Notes: a model not told the origin generated them from the letters alone. Numbered from the stretch's first letter, positions 8,276 through 16,779 are shown. The stretch: 64,000 bases of DNA from Caldibacillus debilis DSM 16016 (GCF_000383875.1 NZ_KB912913.1:1-64000); one strand, 5' to 3'. Made by a program: numbers and translations.

Positions 8276-9585
8276 GCTTGAAAAGGAAACTTTCCCTTTA
8301 CGAATCCTATGTTGTCCGGAAAGAACATCCGCCGGATGCGGCGGAGGATGTTTCCGCCGGACAGGAAGGGAAAAACCGATCCGGTTCCGCCGCTCTCCCG
8401 GCGGAAGCCGCACCCGCCGGACCGAAACGGCGGGAGATCCCCTATATGCGGGAATGGGAGGCGGCGGGCGTCCGCCCCTACTTTTCCGGGGACGGCTATT
8501 GCCTGATTCGGGAGACCTCCTTTCCCCTGGATCGGCAAAGGGGCCGATACCGTTTCAGCGATTTTTTTGCCGCCATGGCGGCCTGGCAGGAGGTTTCCTT
8601 CGACCATCCCTTATCCGGCAAAGGATACCGGCCGGAGCAGCTCTTCTTTTTTGACATCGAGACAACCGGGCTGACGACGGGAGCCGGCAACACGATTTTT
8701 TTGCTCGGTTACGCCTTTTTTTCCGGGGACCGGCTCATCCTGCGCCAGCATTTTCTGCCCGAGCCGGGGCAGGAGATTCCCCTTTACGAAAGTTTTTTGA
8801 AAAGCGTCGATTACCGCCTGCTCGTCACGTATAACGGGAAGGCCTTCGACTGGCCGCAGGTGAAAACCCAGCACGCCCTGATCCGGGAGCACCTGCCCAA
8901 ACTGCCCAAGTTCGGCCATTTCGACCTGTATCACGGTTCGAGAAGATTGTGGAAGCATCGGCTCGATTCCGTCCGGCTGACGGACGTGGAACGGGACGTC
9001 CTCGGGATCGAAAGGGAGGAGGACGTTCCGGGTCATCTGGCGCCGATGATTTATTACGATTTTTTGGAGACGAAACGGCCGAAGGGCATCCTGAAAATCA
9101 TGGAACACAACGAAAAGGATATTTTGACCCTCGTTCCTTTATACACCCACCTCAGCTTCCAGCTGCTGGATCTCGATCCCCGGCAGACGGACGCGGAAAA
9201 ATTGGCGGCGGGGCGCTGGTACGCCTCCTTGAAGGAAAGCGAGCGGGCCGTCCGGCTCCTGGAAGAGGCCGCCTTTGACGCAAAGGACGAAACCGATTTG
9301 TACGAACTGTCCCTCCAATACAAAAGGTTGGGGGAATACGGGAAGGCGATGGAAATCTGGGAATATTTGGCGGATGAGGGGGGCGGAAAACACAAAGTGC
9401 TGGCCGCCATTGAAGCCGCCAAATATTTGGAACATCAGAAAAAGGATGCGAAAGCCGCCCTGGCCCTCTGCCGCCGCATCGCTTCCGAGCTTGCCGGCGG
9501 CGGTCTGGATTCGGAGAAGTTCCGGGAAGATTTGGCCCGCCGCATTCTCCGTCTGGAAAAAAAGGCGGCGAAACAGGTACCGTAA
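8272..9585 (+). CDS. mrfB: DEDDh-type exonuclease MrfB (YprB) with TPR domain
   Basis: Partner of MrfA; an RNase H-fold exonuclease required for mitomycin C repair. From the TTG start the product has 437 residues. A disordered N-terminus is followed by an exonuclease domain with FFDIETTGL (Asp128, Glu130), a second acidic site in YNGKAFDWP, and HNEKDILTL near the end of the domain. The last 110 residues are helical repeats of tetratricopeptide type. TTG 8272 overlaps the mrfA stop (TTGA) and follows GAAGGGACGG; an open extension upstream inside mrfA lies in a different frame from mrfA and has no support. This matches the short Bacillus N-terminus. Confidence 0.93.
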   Translation: MSLKRKLSLYESYVVRKEHPPDAAEDVSAGQEGKNRSGSAALPAEAAPAGPKRREIPYMREWEAAGVRPYFSGDGYCLIRETSFPLDRQRGRYRFSDFFAAMAAWQEVSFDHPLSGKGYRPEQLFFFDIETTGLTTGAGNTIFLLGYAFFSGDRLILRQHFLPEPGQEIPLYESFLKSVDYRLLVTYNGKAFDWPQVKTQHALIREHLPKLPKFGHFDLYHGSRRLWKHRLDSVRLTDVERDVLGIEREEDVPGHLAPMIYYDFLETKRPKGILKIMEHNEKDILTLVPLYTHLSFQLLDLDPRQTDAEKLAAGRWYASLKESERAVRLLEEAAFDAKDETDLYELSLQYKRLGEYGKAMEIWEYLADEGGGKHKVLAAIEAAKYLEHQKKDAKAALALCRRIASELAGGGLDSEKFREDLARRILRLEKKAAKQVP

Positions 9586-9974
9586 GTTCCGATGGGAATG
9601 GCTGAAGGCGGATGTTTCGGGCGGAAACGGGCGGGATTTTCCGGGAGGGGGGTTCCGCCGCCGTTTTTGTTGCGGCTAGGATTTGCCGGACAGCTTCGTC
9701 ATTTGGAAAGCGGGGACTTTTGCCGCCGTTTTTTTGCGGGGCAAAAGTTTTCGGCTAAAAAGGCGGCGGAAAAACGGCGGAAACGGAATGGGAGGACGGA
9801 TCGGCCCCGGATGCGAAGGGGAATGACCGGGACGTCCGGCTCCGGCAGGGTGCGGCCCGCCGTACCGGGCGACCGGTCTTTAGCGGACGCACCGTTTGAA
9901 AAAGGCCGGAAACCGGGCGGCTGCGGGAAGGGCTCGCGCCGGCAAAAGGCGGGGAAAATAGGTCAATTCCTTAG
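9586..9974. other. GC-rich spacer with repeated CCGCCGTTTTT motifs
   Basis: About 390 bp without a supported gene. CCGCCG followed by a T run and TTGCGG occurs at 9657-9675 and again at 9722-9739, and the complement AAAAACGGCGG lies at 9770-9780. The 9723-9733 and 9770-9780 copies form an 11-bp inverted repeat that could terminate mrfB transcription. Confidence 0.45.
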
Positions 9975-9975
9975 T

Positions 9976-10003
9976 ACAGGTTTCCGCCGCTCTTCATAGT
10001 GTA
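9976..10003 (+). promoter_or_regulatory. Candidate sigma-K promoter of cotD
   Basis: AC at 9976-9977 and CATAGTGTA at 9995-10003 fit the mother-cell sigma-K pattern (AC, 16-17 bp, CATAnnnTA) with a 17-bp spacer. The start codon of cotD lies about 38 bp downstream of the -10 region. No sigma-A promoter is visible here. Confidence 0.55.
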
Positions 10004-10040
10004 TTAGTGTATAAACTCTTTCAGGAAAGGAGTTTGCGCG

Positions 10041-10274
10041 ATGTCCCAATTTCCGCCCAATGTTTTGCGGCCGATCGTCTATCCGACGCAGCATTTTGTC
10101 AATACAAACCGATTCACCCATGTCGTCCCCCATATTCATCCCTCCCACACGACGACGGTGAACCGGCATTTTTTCAAACATGAACATCATTGCCCGCATA
10201 CCCACTCCGTCGTCAACGAGGTTTGCCATCAGCACATCGATTGCTGCCATCGTCCGCCGATGTACCCGTTCTGA
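10041..10274 (+). CDS. cotD: Spore coat protein CotD
   Basis: Inner-coat protein made in the mother cell during sporulation. The 77-residue product is unusually rich in His (about one in five), with Pro, Cys and Asn, and begins MSQFPPNVLRPIVYPTQHFV. Clusters such as HPSHTTTVNRHFF, CPHTHSVVNEVCH and DCCHRPP match CotD-like coat proteins and suggest metal binding or cross-linking. A clear AGGAAAGGAG lies upstream and a strong terminator follows, so it is monocistronic. It sits next to gpsB and near mrfAB as in Bacillus subtilis. Confidence 0.9.
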   Translation: MSQFPPNVLRPIVYPTQHFVNTNRFTHVVPHIHPSHTTTVNRHFFKHEHHCPHTHSVVNEVCHQHIDCCHRPPMYPF

Positions 10275-10288
10275 CCGGAGAAAGGAAT

Positions 10289-10322
10289 AGTGCCCGCGAC
10301 AAAGACGGGCGCTATTTTTTTC
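10289..10322 (+). terminator. Terminator of cotD
   Basis: Arms AGTGCCCG (10289-10296) and CGGGCGCT (10306-10313) with one G-T pair, followed by seven to eight T residues. Confidence 0.85.
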
Positions 10323-10431
10323 CTTTGCGTGCTTTGGAATCGCCGGTTCCCGGTCCCTGATACGAATTGACAAAATCACCGTTTTTTGAAAAAATGTTAG
10401 TAATGAGTGTAGACATGACGGGGTGAAAACT

Positions 10432-10728
10432 GTGATTGCGAGCAAACTGCATCTTTCTGCCCAGGAAATATTGGAGAAGGAATTTAAAACGAGCATGCGC
10501 GGATACAATCAAAAGGAAGTCGACGAATTTTTAGATATTATTATTAAAGATTATGAAATCTTCCAGAAAGAATACGAGGAATTGTTAAAAGAGAATCAAA
10601 GGCTGAAAAAACAGTTGGAAGAAGCGAGGCGGCAATCGTATCCGTCTCCCGGGGTCACCAATTTTGACATTTTGAAGCGGCTGAGCAATTTGGAAAAGCA
10701 TGTGTTCGGCGACAAGCTCAACGAATGA
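10432..10728 (+). CDS. gpsB: Cell division/elongation coordinator GpsB
   Basis: DivIVA-like cytosolic membrane-associated protein that shuttles PBP1 between side wall and septum. From GTG 10432 the product has exactly 98 residues, the Bacillus subtilis length, and starts (V/M)[17 protein letters not shown]. It shows the DivIVA-type N-terminal domain with [13 protein letters not shown], a coiled coil to about residue 65, and the conserved C-terminal trimerisation motif [23 protein letters not shown] lies before the GTG; an upstream in-frame GTG would add three residues but leaves no ribosome site. Its partner PBP1 (ponA) is encoded 7 kb away in the same window. Confidence 0.95.
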   Translation: MIASKLHLSAQEILEKEFKTSMRGYNQKEVDEFLDIIIKDYEIFQKEYEELLKENQRLKKQLEEARRQSYPSPGVTNFDILKRLSNLEKHVFGDKLNE

Positions 10729-10830
10729 GTTCGGCAGGGATCAAAGGTTTCAGAACTTCGATACATACGCCGCGTTGCCTGTCAAGGATCATCCCTCCGC
10801 TTTTTAAATCCATCGCGGTCTTTTCCATGC

Positions 10831-10878
10831 CGGGGCCGGGTTCTCGGGAATTTTCCCACCATGGCCCCGTTTTTTTTC
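10831..10878 (+). terminator. Candidate terminator downstream of gpsB
   Basis: CGGGGCC (10831-10837) pairs with GGCCCCG (10863-10869) around a 25-nt loop that has a further GGGAA/TTCCC pairing, followed by eight to nine T residues. Confidence 0.7.
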
Positions 10879-11018
10879 TTGGACGGAATTACTAGCACCA
10901 AGCAATGAAAGGATATTATTGATGATGGTTGGTGTTTATGCGTCTTGACTTAAATAAAAATTAGGATCTCGTTTAAATCTTCATTGTTTGACTTGTTCAG
11001 CGGAAAAGATATGGATGG

Positions 11019-11064
11019 GGCATAACTAACCTTTGGTGTTAGTTATGCCGTCCAAGTTTTTTTT
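11019..11064 (+). terminator. Perfect 12-bp hairpin with T run; terminator or end of a small RNA
   Basis: Arms 11019-11030 (GGCATAACTAAC) and 11038-11049 are perfect complements around a 7-nt loop, and eight T residues follow at 11057-11064. It is 290 bp beyond gpsB and 145 bp after another terminator, so it may end a separate short transcript. An imperfect relative of the arm (CACCAA/TTGGTG pair) lies at about 10893-10932. No protein gene is visible between 10729 and 11390. Confidence 0.6.
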
Positions 11065-11390
11065 GCCCGAAATCATCCCCCCTGGCGTCGGCGAATCCAC
11101 CGGGATGGTCATGACTTTTCCCGTGGGGGTCTTCCATTTTTCCGTTCCTTTTCCCCCTATTTTTTGTAAATCGGATCCTATTTTCATTTTTTCACTCTTT
11201 TTATCTTTTTTTCCTTTAATATGGAAATTTTTCTTTTTTTGCCGATACATCATCAATGAACAATCTTCCCGTGGGGCCTTTCGCCCGCCGTTTCCGGTGA
11301 CCGGTCTGCCGCCCGGATGAGGAAGGCCCTTTTATGCCTGAAACCGCCGAAAGGCCATTGATTCTGCCAGACATTTAGAGGGGGATCGGA

Positions 11391-13460
11391 ATGCGCAAGT
11401 TCAAGGCTGTTCAGTTTCTCGCTGTTTCCTTGCTCTTGATCCAGCTGTTCATTCCGTACGCGCAGGCGGCGGAAGTCCAACCGGATCCGGAAATGTTCGA
11501 AGGTTTTGCCGGGAAACAGCCGGTATATGTATACGCAAGTCCGGCGAAAAATGCGAAAATCATCAAAACCTATGCTTACGGCGATAAAATCGCCTACCGG
11601 AATTTTTCGGCCGATTGGCATGCGACGGATGTCACGGTGAACGGCAAAGTGCAGACCGGCTATATTGCGGCTGGGGATGTGGGGCAGGCGGTGCCGGGCG
11701 CCAGAGGGATTGCCCTGAATGAGAAGACGAATATTTACAGCCAGCCGTCGGTAAATGCCAAAATATTGAAAACCTACCCGGCCGGGACGATCCTGAACTA
11801 CCAGGCACACGATGCCGAATGGTTCCGGACGACGGTCGACGCCGGAGGAAAACGGCTCACCGGATATATTTACCGTCCCGATGTGGAAACGATTGTCACC
11901 CATCCGTCCGCCGGCAGCGGCTTCGCTGCAAAAATACCGACGAACGTGTATGCGTCGCCTTCGGCAAAAGCAAAGGTCATAAAAACCTATAAGCAAGGAT
12001 CTCCGCTCCAATACCATACCTTTACTTCCCGATGGCATGAAGTCACGGTTGTGGTCAGCGGGAAGAAAATGACGGGCTATGTAAGCAAAGGGGATGTCGG
12101 GGATCGGAATACCCAGCTGAGCGGCTACGCCGTAAACAACGAAGCGGCCGTTTACAGCCAGCCTTCCGTCAAATCGCAGAAGTTGAAAACCTATAAAAAA
12201 GGAACCCTATTAAAATACAAAGTTTATAACGCCAGCTGGTTTCAAGCCGTCGTCTATGTAAATGGCAAGGCGAAAACGGGCTATATCCAGGCGAGTGACG
12301 TCGGAGCGGCGCCGACGCTGAAAGGTTTGTCCCTTAAGAACCCCACGAGGGTGTACAGCAAAATGTCCAGGAGTTCCAAAGTTTTAAAGGCATACGCTAA
12401 AGGGCTTGTTTTAACCTACAAACCGGTAAACAATGAATGGCACCAGGCGACGGTAACCGTCAACGGGAAGAAATATACCGGATACATCGCGGCGGGCGAT
12501 GTGAAGACGATCATTCCGACGGGCGACACGAAGATCGTCAATCCCTACCAGGTCTATTCCTATAACGAAATGGTGCGGGACATCGAAAAATTGTATCTCG
12601 CGTATCCGGAACTCATTTCGTATAAAGTCATCGGAAAATCGGAGTACGGCCGGCCCATCTACGCCGTGGCCTTGGGCAAAGGGAAGGCTGCCGCCCTGAT
12701 CCACGGTTCCCACCACGCGCGGGAATGGCTGACGACCAATTTGAACATGTATATGATCGAGCAATACGCGAAGGCCTATTATAAAAAGCAAAAAATCGGC
12801 GGCTTCAATGTGTACGACATTTTGAACGCCGCGACCATCTGGTTCATTCCGATGGTCAATCCGGACGGGGTGACCCTCCAACAGGAAGGTTTAAAGGCCT
12901 TCCCGAAAAGTTTGCATAAAAACCTGATCAAAATGAATAAAGGGAGCAAAAATTTCAAACGTTGGAAGGCGAATGCGAAGGGGGTCGACCTGAACCGGCA
13001 ATACAATGCGGGATGGAAGACCATCAAGGGCAGCCCGAGCGGCCCGATGTACAAAAACTTTAAAGGGTATAAGCCGGAAAGCGCCGCGGAAGTCAAGGCC
13101 GTCTTGAAACTCGTTCGGGAAGTGGATCCGGAAATGGCCGTCGCCTATCATTCGAGCGGCAAGATCATCTATTGGAACTACCTGCAGACCGGCGCCCGGT
13201 ACAAGCGGGACCATGAATATGCGAAAAAGCTGCGGAGCTTGACGGGATACCGGCTCGTTTACCCGAAAGGCGTGCCGTCCGGCGGAGGATTTACCGATTG
13301 GTTCATCCAGGCGAAGAAGCGGCCGGGTTTTACCATCGAAATCTGCAAATACGTCTATGAAACGAACCCGCCCGTTTCGGAGTTCAAGCATGTTTGGAAA
13401 GAAAACCAGGCCGTCGGTCTGTATGTGGCCCGAGAAAGCGCGAAACTTGCAAAAAAATGA
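11391..13460 (+). CDS. Secreted M14 zinc carboxypeptidase with five SH3-like repeats
   Basis: The 689-residue product starts with a signal peptide (MRKFKAVQFL..., cleavage near AQAAE, residue 27). Five tandem SH3-like repeats of about 66 residues follow (about 30-380), each with a 'VYxxPSxxAKxxKTYxxG' start and a 'GKxxTGYIxxxDV' end, likely anchoring the enzyme to the cell wall. The C-terminal half is an M14 peptidase with zinc ligands His444 and Glu447 in HHAREW, substrate-binding DLNRQY near 530, a VAYHSSG segment supplying the third ligand, and catalytic Glu in FTIEIC. It probably trims peptides or peptidoglycan stems outside the cell. GAGGGGGATCGGA precedes the ATG. In Bacillus subtilis gpsB and rnpB are neighbours; this gene lies between them. 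Confidence 0.88.
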   Translation: MRKFKAVQFLAVSLLLIQLFIPYAQAAEVQPDPEMFEGFAGKQPVYVYASPAKNAKIIKTYAYGDKIAYRNFSADWHATDVTVNGKVQTGYIAAGDVGQAVPGARGIALNEKTNIYSQPSVNAKILKTYPAGTILNYQAHDAEWFRTTVDAGGKRLTGYIYRPDVETIVTHPSAGSGFAAKIPTNVYASPSAKAKVIKTYKQGSPLQYHTFTSRWHEVTVVVSGKKMTGYVSKGDVGDRNTQLSGYAVNNEAAVYSQPSVKSQKLKTYKKGTLLKYKVYNASWFQAVVYVNGKAKTGYIQASDVGAAPTLKGLSLKNPTRVYSKMSRSSKVLKAYAKGLVLTYKPVNNEWHQATVTVNGKKYTGYIAAGDVKTIIPTGDTKIVNPYQVYSYNEMVRDIEKLYLAYPELISYKVIGKSEYGRPIYAVALGKGKAAALIHGSHHAREWLTTNLNMYMIEQYAKAYYKKQKIGGFNVYDILNAATIWFIPMVNPDGVTLQQEGLKAFPKSLHKNLIKMNKGSKNFKRWKANAKGVDLNRQYNAGWKTIKGSPSGPMYKNFKGYKPESAAEVKAVLKLVREVDPEMAVAYHSSGKIIYWNYLQTGARYKRDHEYAKKLRSLTGYRLVYPKGVPSGGGFTDWFIQAKKRPGFTIEICKYVYETNPPVSEFKHVWKENQAVGLYVARESAKLAKK

Positions 13461-13774
13461 AGGTTTGCCGATGCGCGGCTGGTGTCCCGGCGGCTGTCCC
13501 TATAAATCCCAAGAGAGGCGGGGACCGGGCCTTCTTTCTGTGGCAGGCATGAGGAATCATGCCGGGAAGTTTGCCGCCGGCGTTAACGCGCCCATCCGGC
13601 AAGCGCCGCGGGATGAGGATGTCCCGGTGGAAAAGCCCTTTCCGGCCGGGAAAATGGCGCCCGGGTCCCCTCGGGAAGGGGACGATCGGCCGGGGATGGG
13701 GGATTGCCGGGAAAAACAGGCATGCGGGCCGTTCTTTTTGAACAGTCTGCCGCCCGGTTTGGCAATCATTTCTA
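13461..13774. other. GC-rich spacer before rnpB
   Basis: About 310 bp with several overlapping open frames on both strands but no ribosome site or recognisable product. No terminator for the upstream peptidase gene was found. Confidence 0.4.
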
Positions 13775-13803
13775 TTGTCACGGCCGGAATTTTTCGTTAT
13801 AAT
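13775..13803 (+). promoter_or_regulatory. Promoter of rnpB
   Basis: TTGTCA (13775-13780), 17-bp spacer, TATAAT (13798-13803). Transcription would begin about 8-10 bases before the first helix of RNase P RNA. Confidence 0.85.
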
Positions 13804-13818
13804 ATTAAAACGCAAAAA

Positions 13819-14233
13819 TCCGTCCATAGCGTTCGGGTAATCGCTGCAACGCGGCCCTTCGGCCCGTTGTAGAGGAAAGTCCATGCTCGCACGGTGCTGA
13901 GATGCCCGTAGTGTTCGTGCCTAGCGAAACCATAAGCTAGGGCAGTCTGGTCTTGCGACTGGGCTGACGGCTGGGGAACAGCCTAAGTCCGTTAAGGATA
14001 TGGCTTAGTACCCTATAAAAGTGCCACAGTGACGCAGCTCTAAGGGAAACCTTAGAGGTGGAACGCGGTAAACCCCACGAGCGAGAAACCCAAATTATGG
14101 TAGGGGCGCTTTCTCCGAGGAAATGAACGAGGAGAAAGGCGGGGATTTCCCCGCAGATAGATGATTACCGCCGGCCTTCCGTCCAAGACGGCGGCCGGTA
14201 CAGAACATGGCTTATAGAACGTTATGGACGGAT
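13819..14233 (+). ncRNA. rnpB: RNase P RNA, bacterial type B
   Basis: Catalytic RNA that matures tRNA 5' ends. Hallmark segments are visible in order: CGGGTAATCGCTGCA at the 5' part, GAGGAAAGTCCATGCTCGCA, the CTAGCGAAACCATAAGCTAGG region, AGTGCCACAGTGACG, GTGGAACGCGGTAAACCCC, GAGCGAGAAACCCAAATT and the 3' ACAGAACATGGCTTATAGAAC. The outer helix is formed by TCCGTCCATA at the 5' end and TATGGACGGA at the 3' end. The layout matches Bacillus subtilis type B RNA closely, including the loop around GGTAGGGG. It is preceded by a sigma-A promoter and followed by a terminator. Confidence 0.97.
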
Positions 14234-14245
14234 CAATAATTGGAA

Positions 14246-14272
14246 GAAGGTCCCGTTGCATGGGGCCTTTTT
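14246..14272 (+). terminator. Terminator of rnpB (copy 1)
   Basis: AGGTCCC and GGGGCCT arms around GTTGCAT, then five T residues. These 27 bases recur exactly at 14520-14546, on the other side of the inserted element. Confidence 0.85.
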
Positions 14273-14519
14273 CCTGACTTTTGCAGTTAAAATCCCTAAT
14301 ATTCTTTAAAAACGTTGATATATCAAGGGTTTTAAAGGATGTTTGTTATAAATTTAATGTATATATGCTAAAATAGGCAAAATATCCAAATTTTTGTTGT
14401 TATAAAAGGATTTATTTGCATATATACAAAAAATAATGATAAAAATTTTTTGTAACCTAAAAAAATCAGTATTCTCAAGGGTTTGGAGGTAATTCTCTCC
14501 GGCACAACTGTAAAAGTCG
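14273..14519 (+). mobile_element. MITE-like element related to the IS at 1-288, with 27-bp target duplication
   Basis: A very AT-rich 247-bp block with inverted ends: GACTTTTGCAGTT at 14276-14288 and AACTGTAAAAGTC at 14506-14518 (one mismatch in 13). The right end is identical to the terminal motif of the transposase-bearing element at 276-288. An internal perfect 11-bp inverted repeat (14358-14368 and 14418-14428) is present. No open frame is convincing, so it is non-autonomous. The flanks are a perfect 27-bp direct duplication of the rnpB terminator; long, variable duplications are a known trait of IS1634/IS1549-type elements. Confidence 0.75.
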
Positions 14520-14547
14520 GAAGGTCCCGTTGCATGGGGCCTTTTTT
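14520..14547 (+). terminator. Duplicated rnpB terminator (copy 2)
   Basis: Second exact copy of the 27-bp hairpin and T run at 14246-14272, created by insertion of the element between them. Confidence 0.8.
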
Positions 14548-14903
14548 CATGCCCGGATGATGCGGACGAATGAAGGAAATTCCGGCAGCGAAGCGATGGA
14601 GCCCATCCCGGCGGATGGAGCGGTACGGGAGCGGGGGAAAAGGCGGCGGGCACCGCAAGTTTGCGGGCCGTGCTTTTCTTCGGTAAAAATGGGTTCATCG
14701 CCGCTTCGGCAAGGGAAGGGGAGAAATGGGGTCCGGTTTTAACGCGGGGCCGGGCGGCACCACGGCCGTTCCGGGAGGCGGGCCGGAGGACGGCCGTGCC
14801 GCAAAGGATTCTCCCCGGACCGCCGCCATTTGTCCGGTTCGTTGCGGCGAATCATTTTTTCCCCTCCGAATAGAATAGTAAAAAACAAGGAGGGGAACAC
14901 GGA
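14548..14903. other. GC-rich spacer, no supported gene
   Basis: About 355 bp with short frames in several phases and no ribosome site except the one for the gene at 14904. I see no RNA structure or repeat in it. Confidence 0.4.
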
Positions 14904-15089
14904 ATGGACTGCAGCGGTTTGGATTTCATGAAGATATCGAAGGCGCTTTCCGCCCTGCACAAAGAGATGGAAAAGGAGGAAAACAACGAAAAGGCATTGG
15001 CCAAATTGGAAGAGGCGGAAAAAGAACTGCAAAAGGCCCTCTATTTTTCTTTGGATGCCAACGCCCCTTTCCGAAATTCCGTCCTTTGA
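14904..15089 (+). CDS. Small helical protein, unknown function
   Basis: A 61-residue product starting MDCSGLDFMKISKALSALHK, followed by a Glu/Lys/Asn-rich helix likely to be a coiled coil and a short tail SLDANAPFRNSVL. A strong AAGGAGGGG lies eight to ten bases before the ATG, which is the best argument that it is a real gene. It stands between rnpB and the M32 peptidase on the same strand. There is no signal or membrane segment. I do not recognise the family. Confidence 0.65.
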   Translation: MDCSGLDFMKISKALSALHKEMEKEENNEKALAKLEEAEKELQKALYFSLDANAPFRNSVL

Positions 15090-15179
15090 AAATTTTTCCG
15101 CAAATCATTCTTTTTGCCGGCCGCTTTGTGCTACAATAAATGTCAAACGGTTTGATACTGGAACAAGGGGGAGTATGGA

Positions 15180-16700
15180 TTGACCGTAACATCCATCCAA
15201 CAAACAGAAAAAGCGTTTTTCGAGGAAATCAAAAAGATTCTTGCCTATCAGGAGGCATTGAACCTCATCTATTGGGATTTGCGGACGAAGGCTCCCGCCA
15301 AAGCGGTGGAAGGCCGTTCGCAGGTCATCGGGACGTTGACCGGTGAAGTTTATCAATTGATGACCTCGGAAAAAATGCGGGAATACGTCGGGGAGTTATT
15401 GGACCCCGGGGTTCGGGACCGGCTGTCGGAAATTACGGTAAAGTCGGCGGAGCATCTGAAGAAGGAAATCGACCGGATGATCAAAATTCCTTCCGACGAA
15501 TACCGGCAATTTGTCGAGCTTCAGGCCAAATCGGAGTCGGTGTGGGAAGAGGCGAAGGAGAAGCGGGACTTTCAGCTTTTCAAGCCCTACCTTGAACAGC
15601 TGGTGGAAATGACGAAAAAATTCATCGGTTATTGGGGCTATGAAGGGCATCCCTATAACACCTTGCTGGATCAGTATGAACCGGGAATGACCGTCGAACA
15701 ACTCGACACCGTTTTCCGTCAATTGCGGGACGGCATCGTCCGCCTGCTGGAAAAAATCGAAGGATCGAACGTCCGTTGGAATTCCGAATTTTTACATACC
15801 CGTTTTCCCAAGGAAAAACAGGAAGCTTTTTCATTGGAAATCCTCCGCCAGCTCGGTTACGATTTTGCGGCCGGCCGGCTGGATGAAACCGTCCATCCCT
15901 TCGCCATCGGCCTGAACGGCGGGGACGTGCGGATCACCACCAAATACAACGAACAGGATTTTCGCGTCGCCATTTTCGGAACGATTCACGAAGCGGGGCA
16001 TGCCATCTACGAACAGAACTTTTCCGAACGGCTGAAGGGAACGCCCCTTTTCGGCGGGGCATCCATGGGCATCCATGAGTCCCAATCCCTGTTCCATGAA
16101 AATTTCATCGGCAGGAACTTGCATTTTTGGGAACATAATTACGGGCTTTTGCAGCAATATGCCGGCGGGGCCTTCGATTCCGTCTCCCTGGACGATTTTT
16201 ACCGGGCGATCAACGAGGTGAAACCGTCCCTGATCCGCATCGAAGCGGATGAGCTCACCTATCCGTTGCACATCATCATCCGCTATGAACTGGAAAAGGC
16301 CCTGTTCACCGGGGAGTTGGCGGTGGACGACTTGCCGGCGGTTTGGAACGACAAATACGAACAATATCTGGGCGTAAGGCCGGAGCATGACGGCCATGGG
16401 GTGCTGCAGGACGTTCACTGGTCTTCCGCATCCTTCGGTTATTTCCCGTCTTACGCATTGGGCTATATGTATGCCGCCCAATTGAAAGCGGCGATGCTGA
16501 AGAGCATCCCGGATTTCGACCGGCTGCTTGCCAAAGGGGAAATCGCCCCCATCCGGAAATGGCTGACCGAGCATGTCCATCAGTACGGGCGTTTGAAAAA
16601 ACCGTTGGAGATCTTGCGGGATGCCGCCGGGGAAGGGCTGAACGCCAGCCATCTGTTGAACTATTTGCGGGAGAAATATGCTTATATTTATCAATTTTAG
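15180..16700 (+). CDS. ypwA: M32 family metallocarboxypeptidase (Taq type, YpwA)
   Basis: Cytosolic zinc carboxypeptidase of the thermophilic Taq/Pfu type, 506 residues, all-helical. The zinc motif HEAGH is present in FGTIHEAGHAIYEQNF near residue 267, and the downstream 'GxHESQSLFHENFIGR' segment supplies the third ligand Glu. TTG 15180 is the start because GGGGGAG is correctly placed; the nearby ATG at 15174 runs out of frame into a stop. The family removes C-terminal residues from peptides and aids peptide recycling. It is the expected neighbour downstream of rnpB in Bacillus. Confidence 0.93.
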   Translation: MTVTSIQQTEKAFFEEIKKILAYQEALNLIYWDLRTKAPAKAVEGRSQVIGTLTGEVYQLMTSEKMREYVGELLDPGVRDRLSEITVKSAEHLKKEIDRMIKIPSDEYRQFVELQAKSESVWEEAKEKRDFQLFKPYLEQLVEMTKKFIGYWGYEGHPYNTLLDQYEPGMTVEQLDTVFRQLRDGIVRLLEKIEGSNVRWNSEFLHTRFPKEKQEAFSLEILRQLGYDFAAGRLDETVHPFAIGLNGGDVRITTKYNEQDFRVAIFGTIHEAGHAIYEQNFSERLKGTPLFGGASMGIHESQSLFHENFIGRNLHFWEHNYGLLQQYAGGAFDSVSLDDFYRAINEVKPSLIRIEADELTYPLHIIIRYELEKALFTGELAVDDLPAVWNDKYEQYLGVRPEHDGHGVLQDVHWSSASFGYFPSYALGYMYAAQLKAAMLKSIPDFDRLLAKGEIAPIRKWLTEHVHQYGRLKKPLEILRDAAGEGLNASHLLNYLREKYAYIYQF

Positions 16701-16779
16701 AAGGTACTGAACGAACGGACGGCCTCCGTCCGAATGCCGGGATGGCTCCTCGAGTCATCCCTATTTGCGGGTGATCGGC

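Noticed and set aside
9592-9999. 135-codon frame after mrfB
   Set aside because: Arg/Gly-rich product without start signal in a repeat-bearing spacer; no family resemblance.
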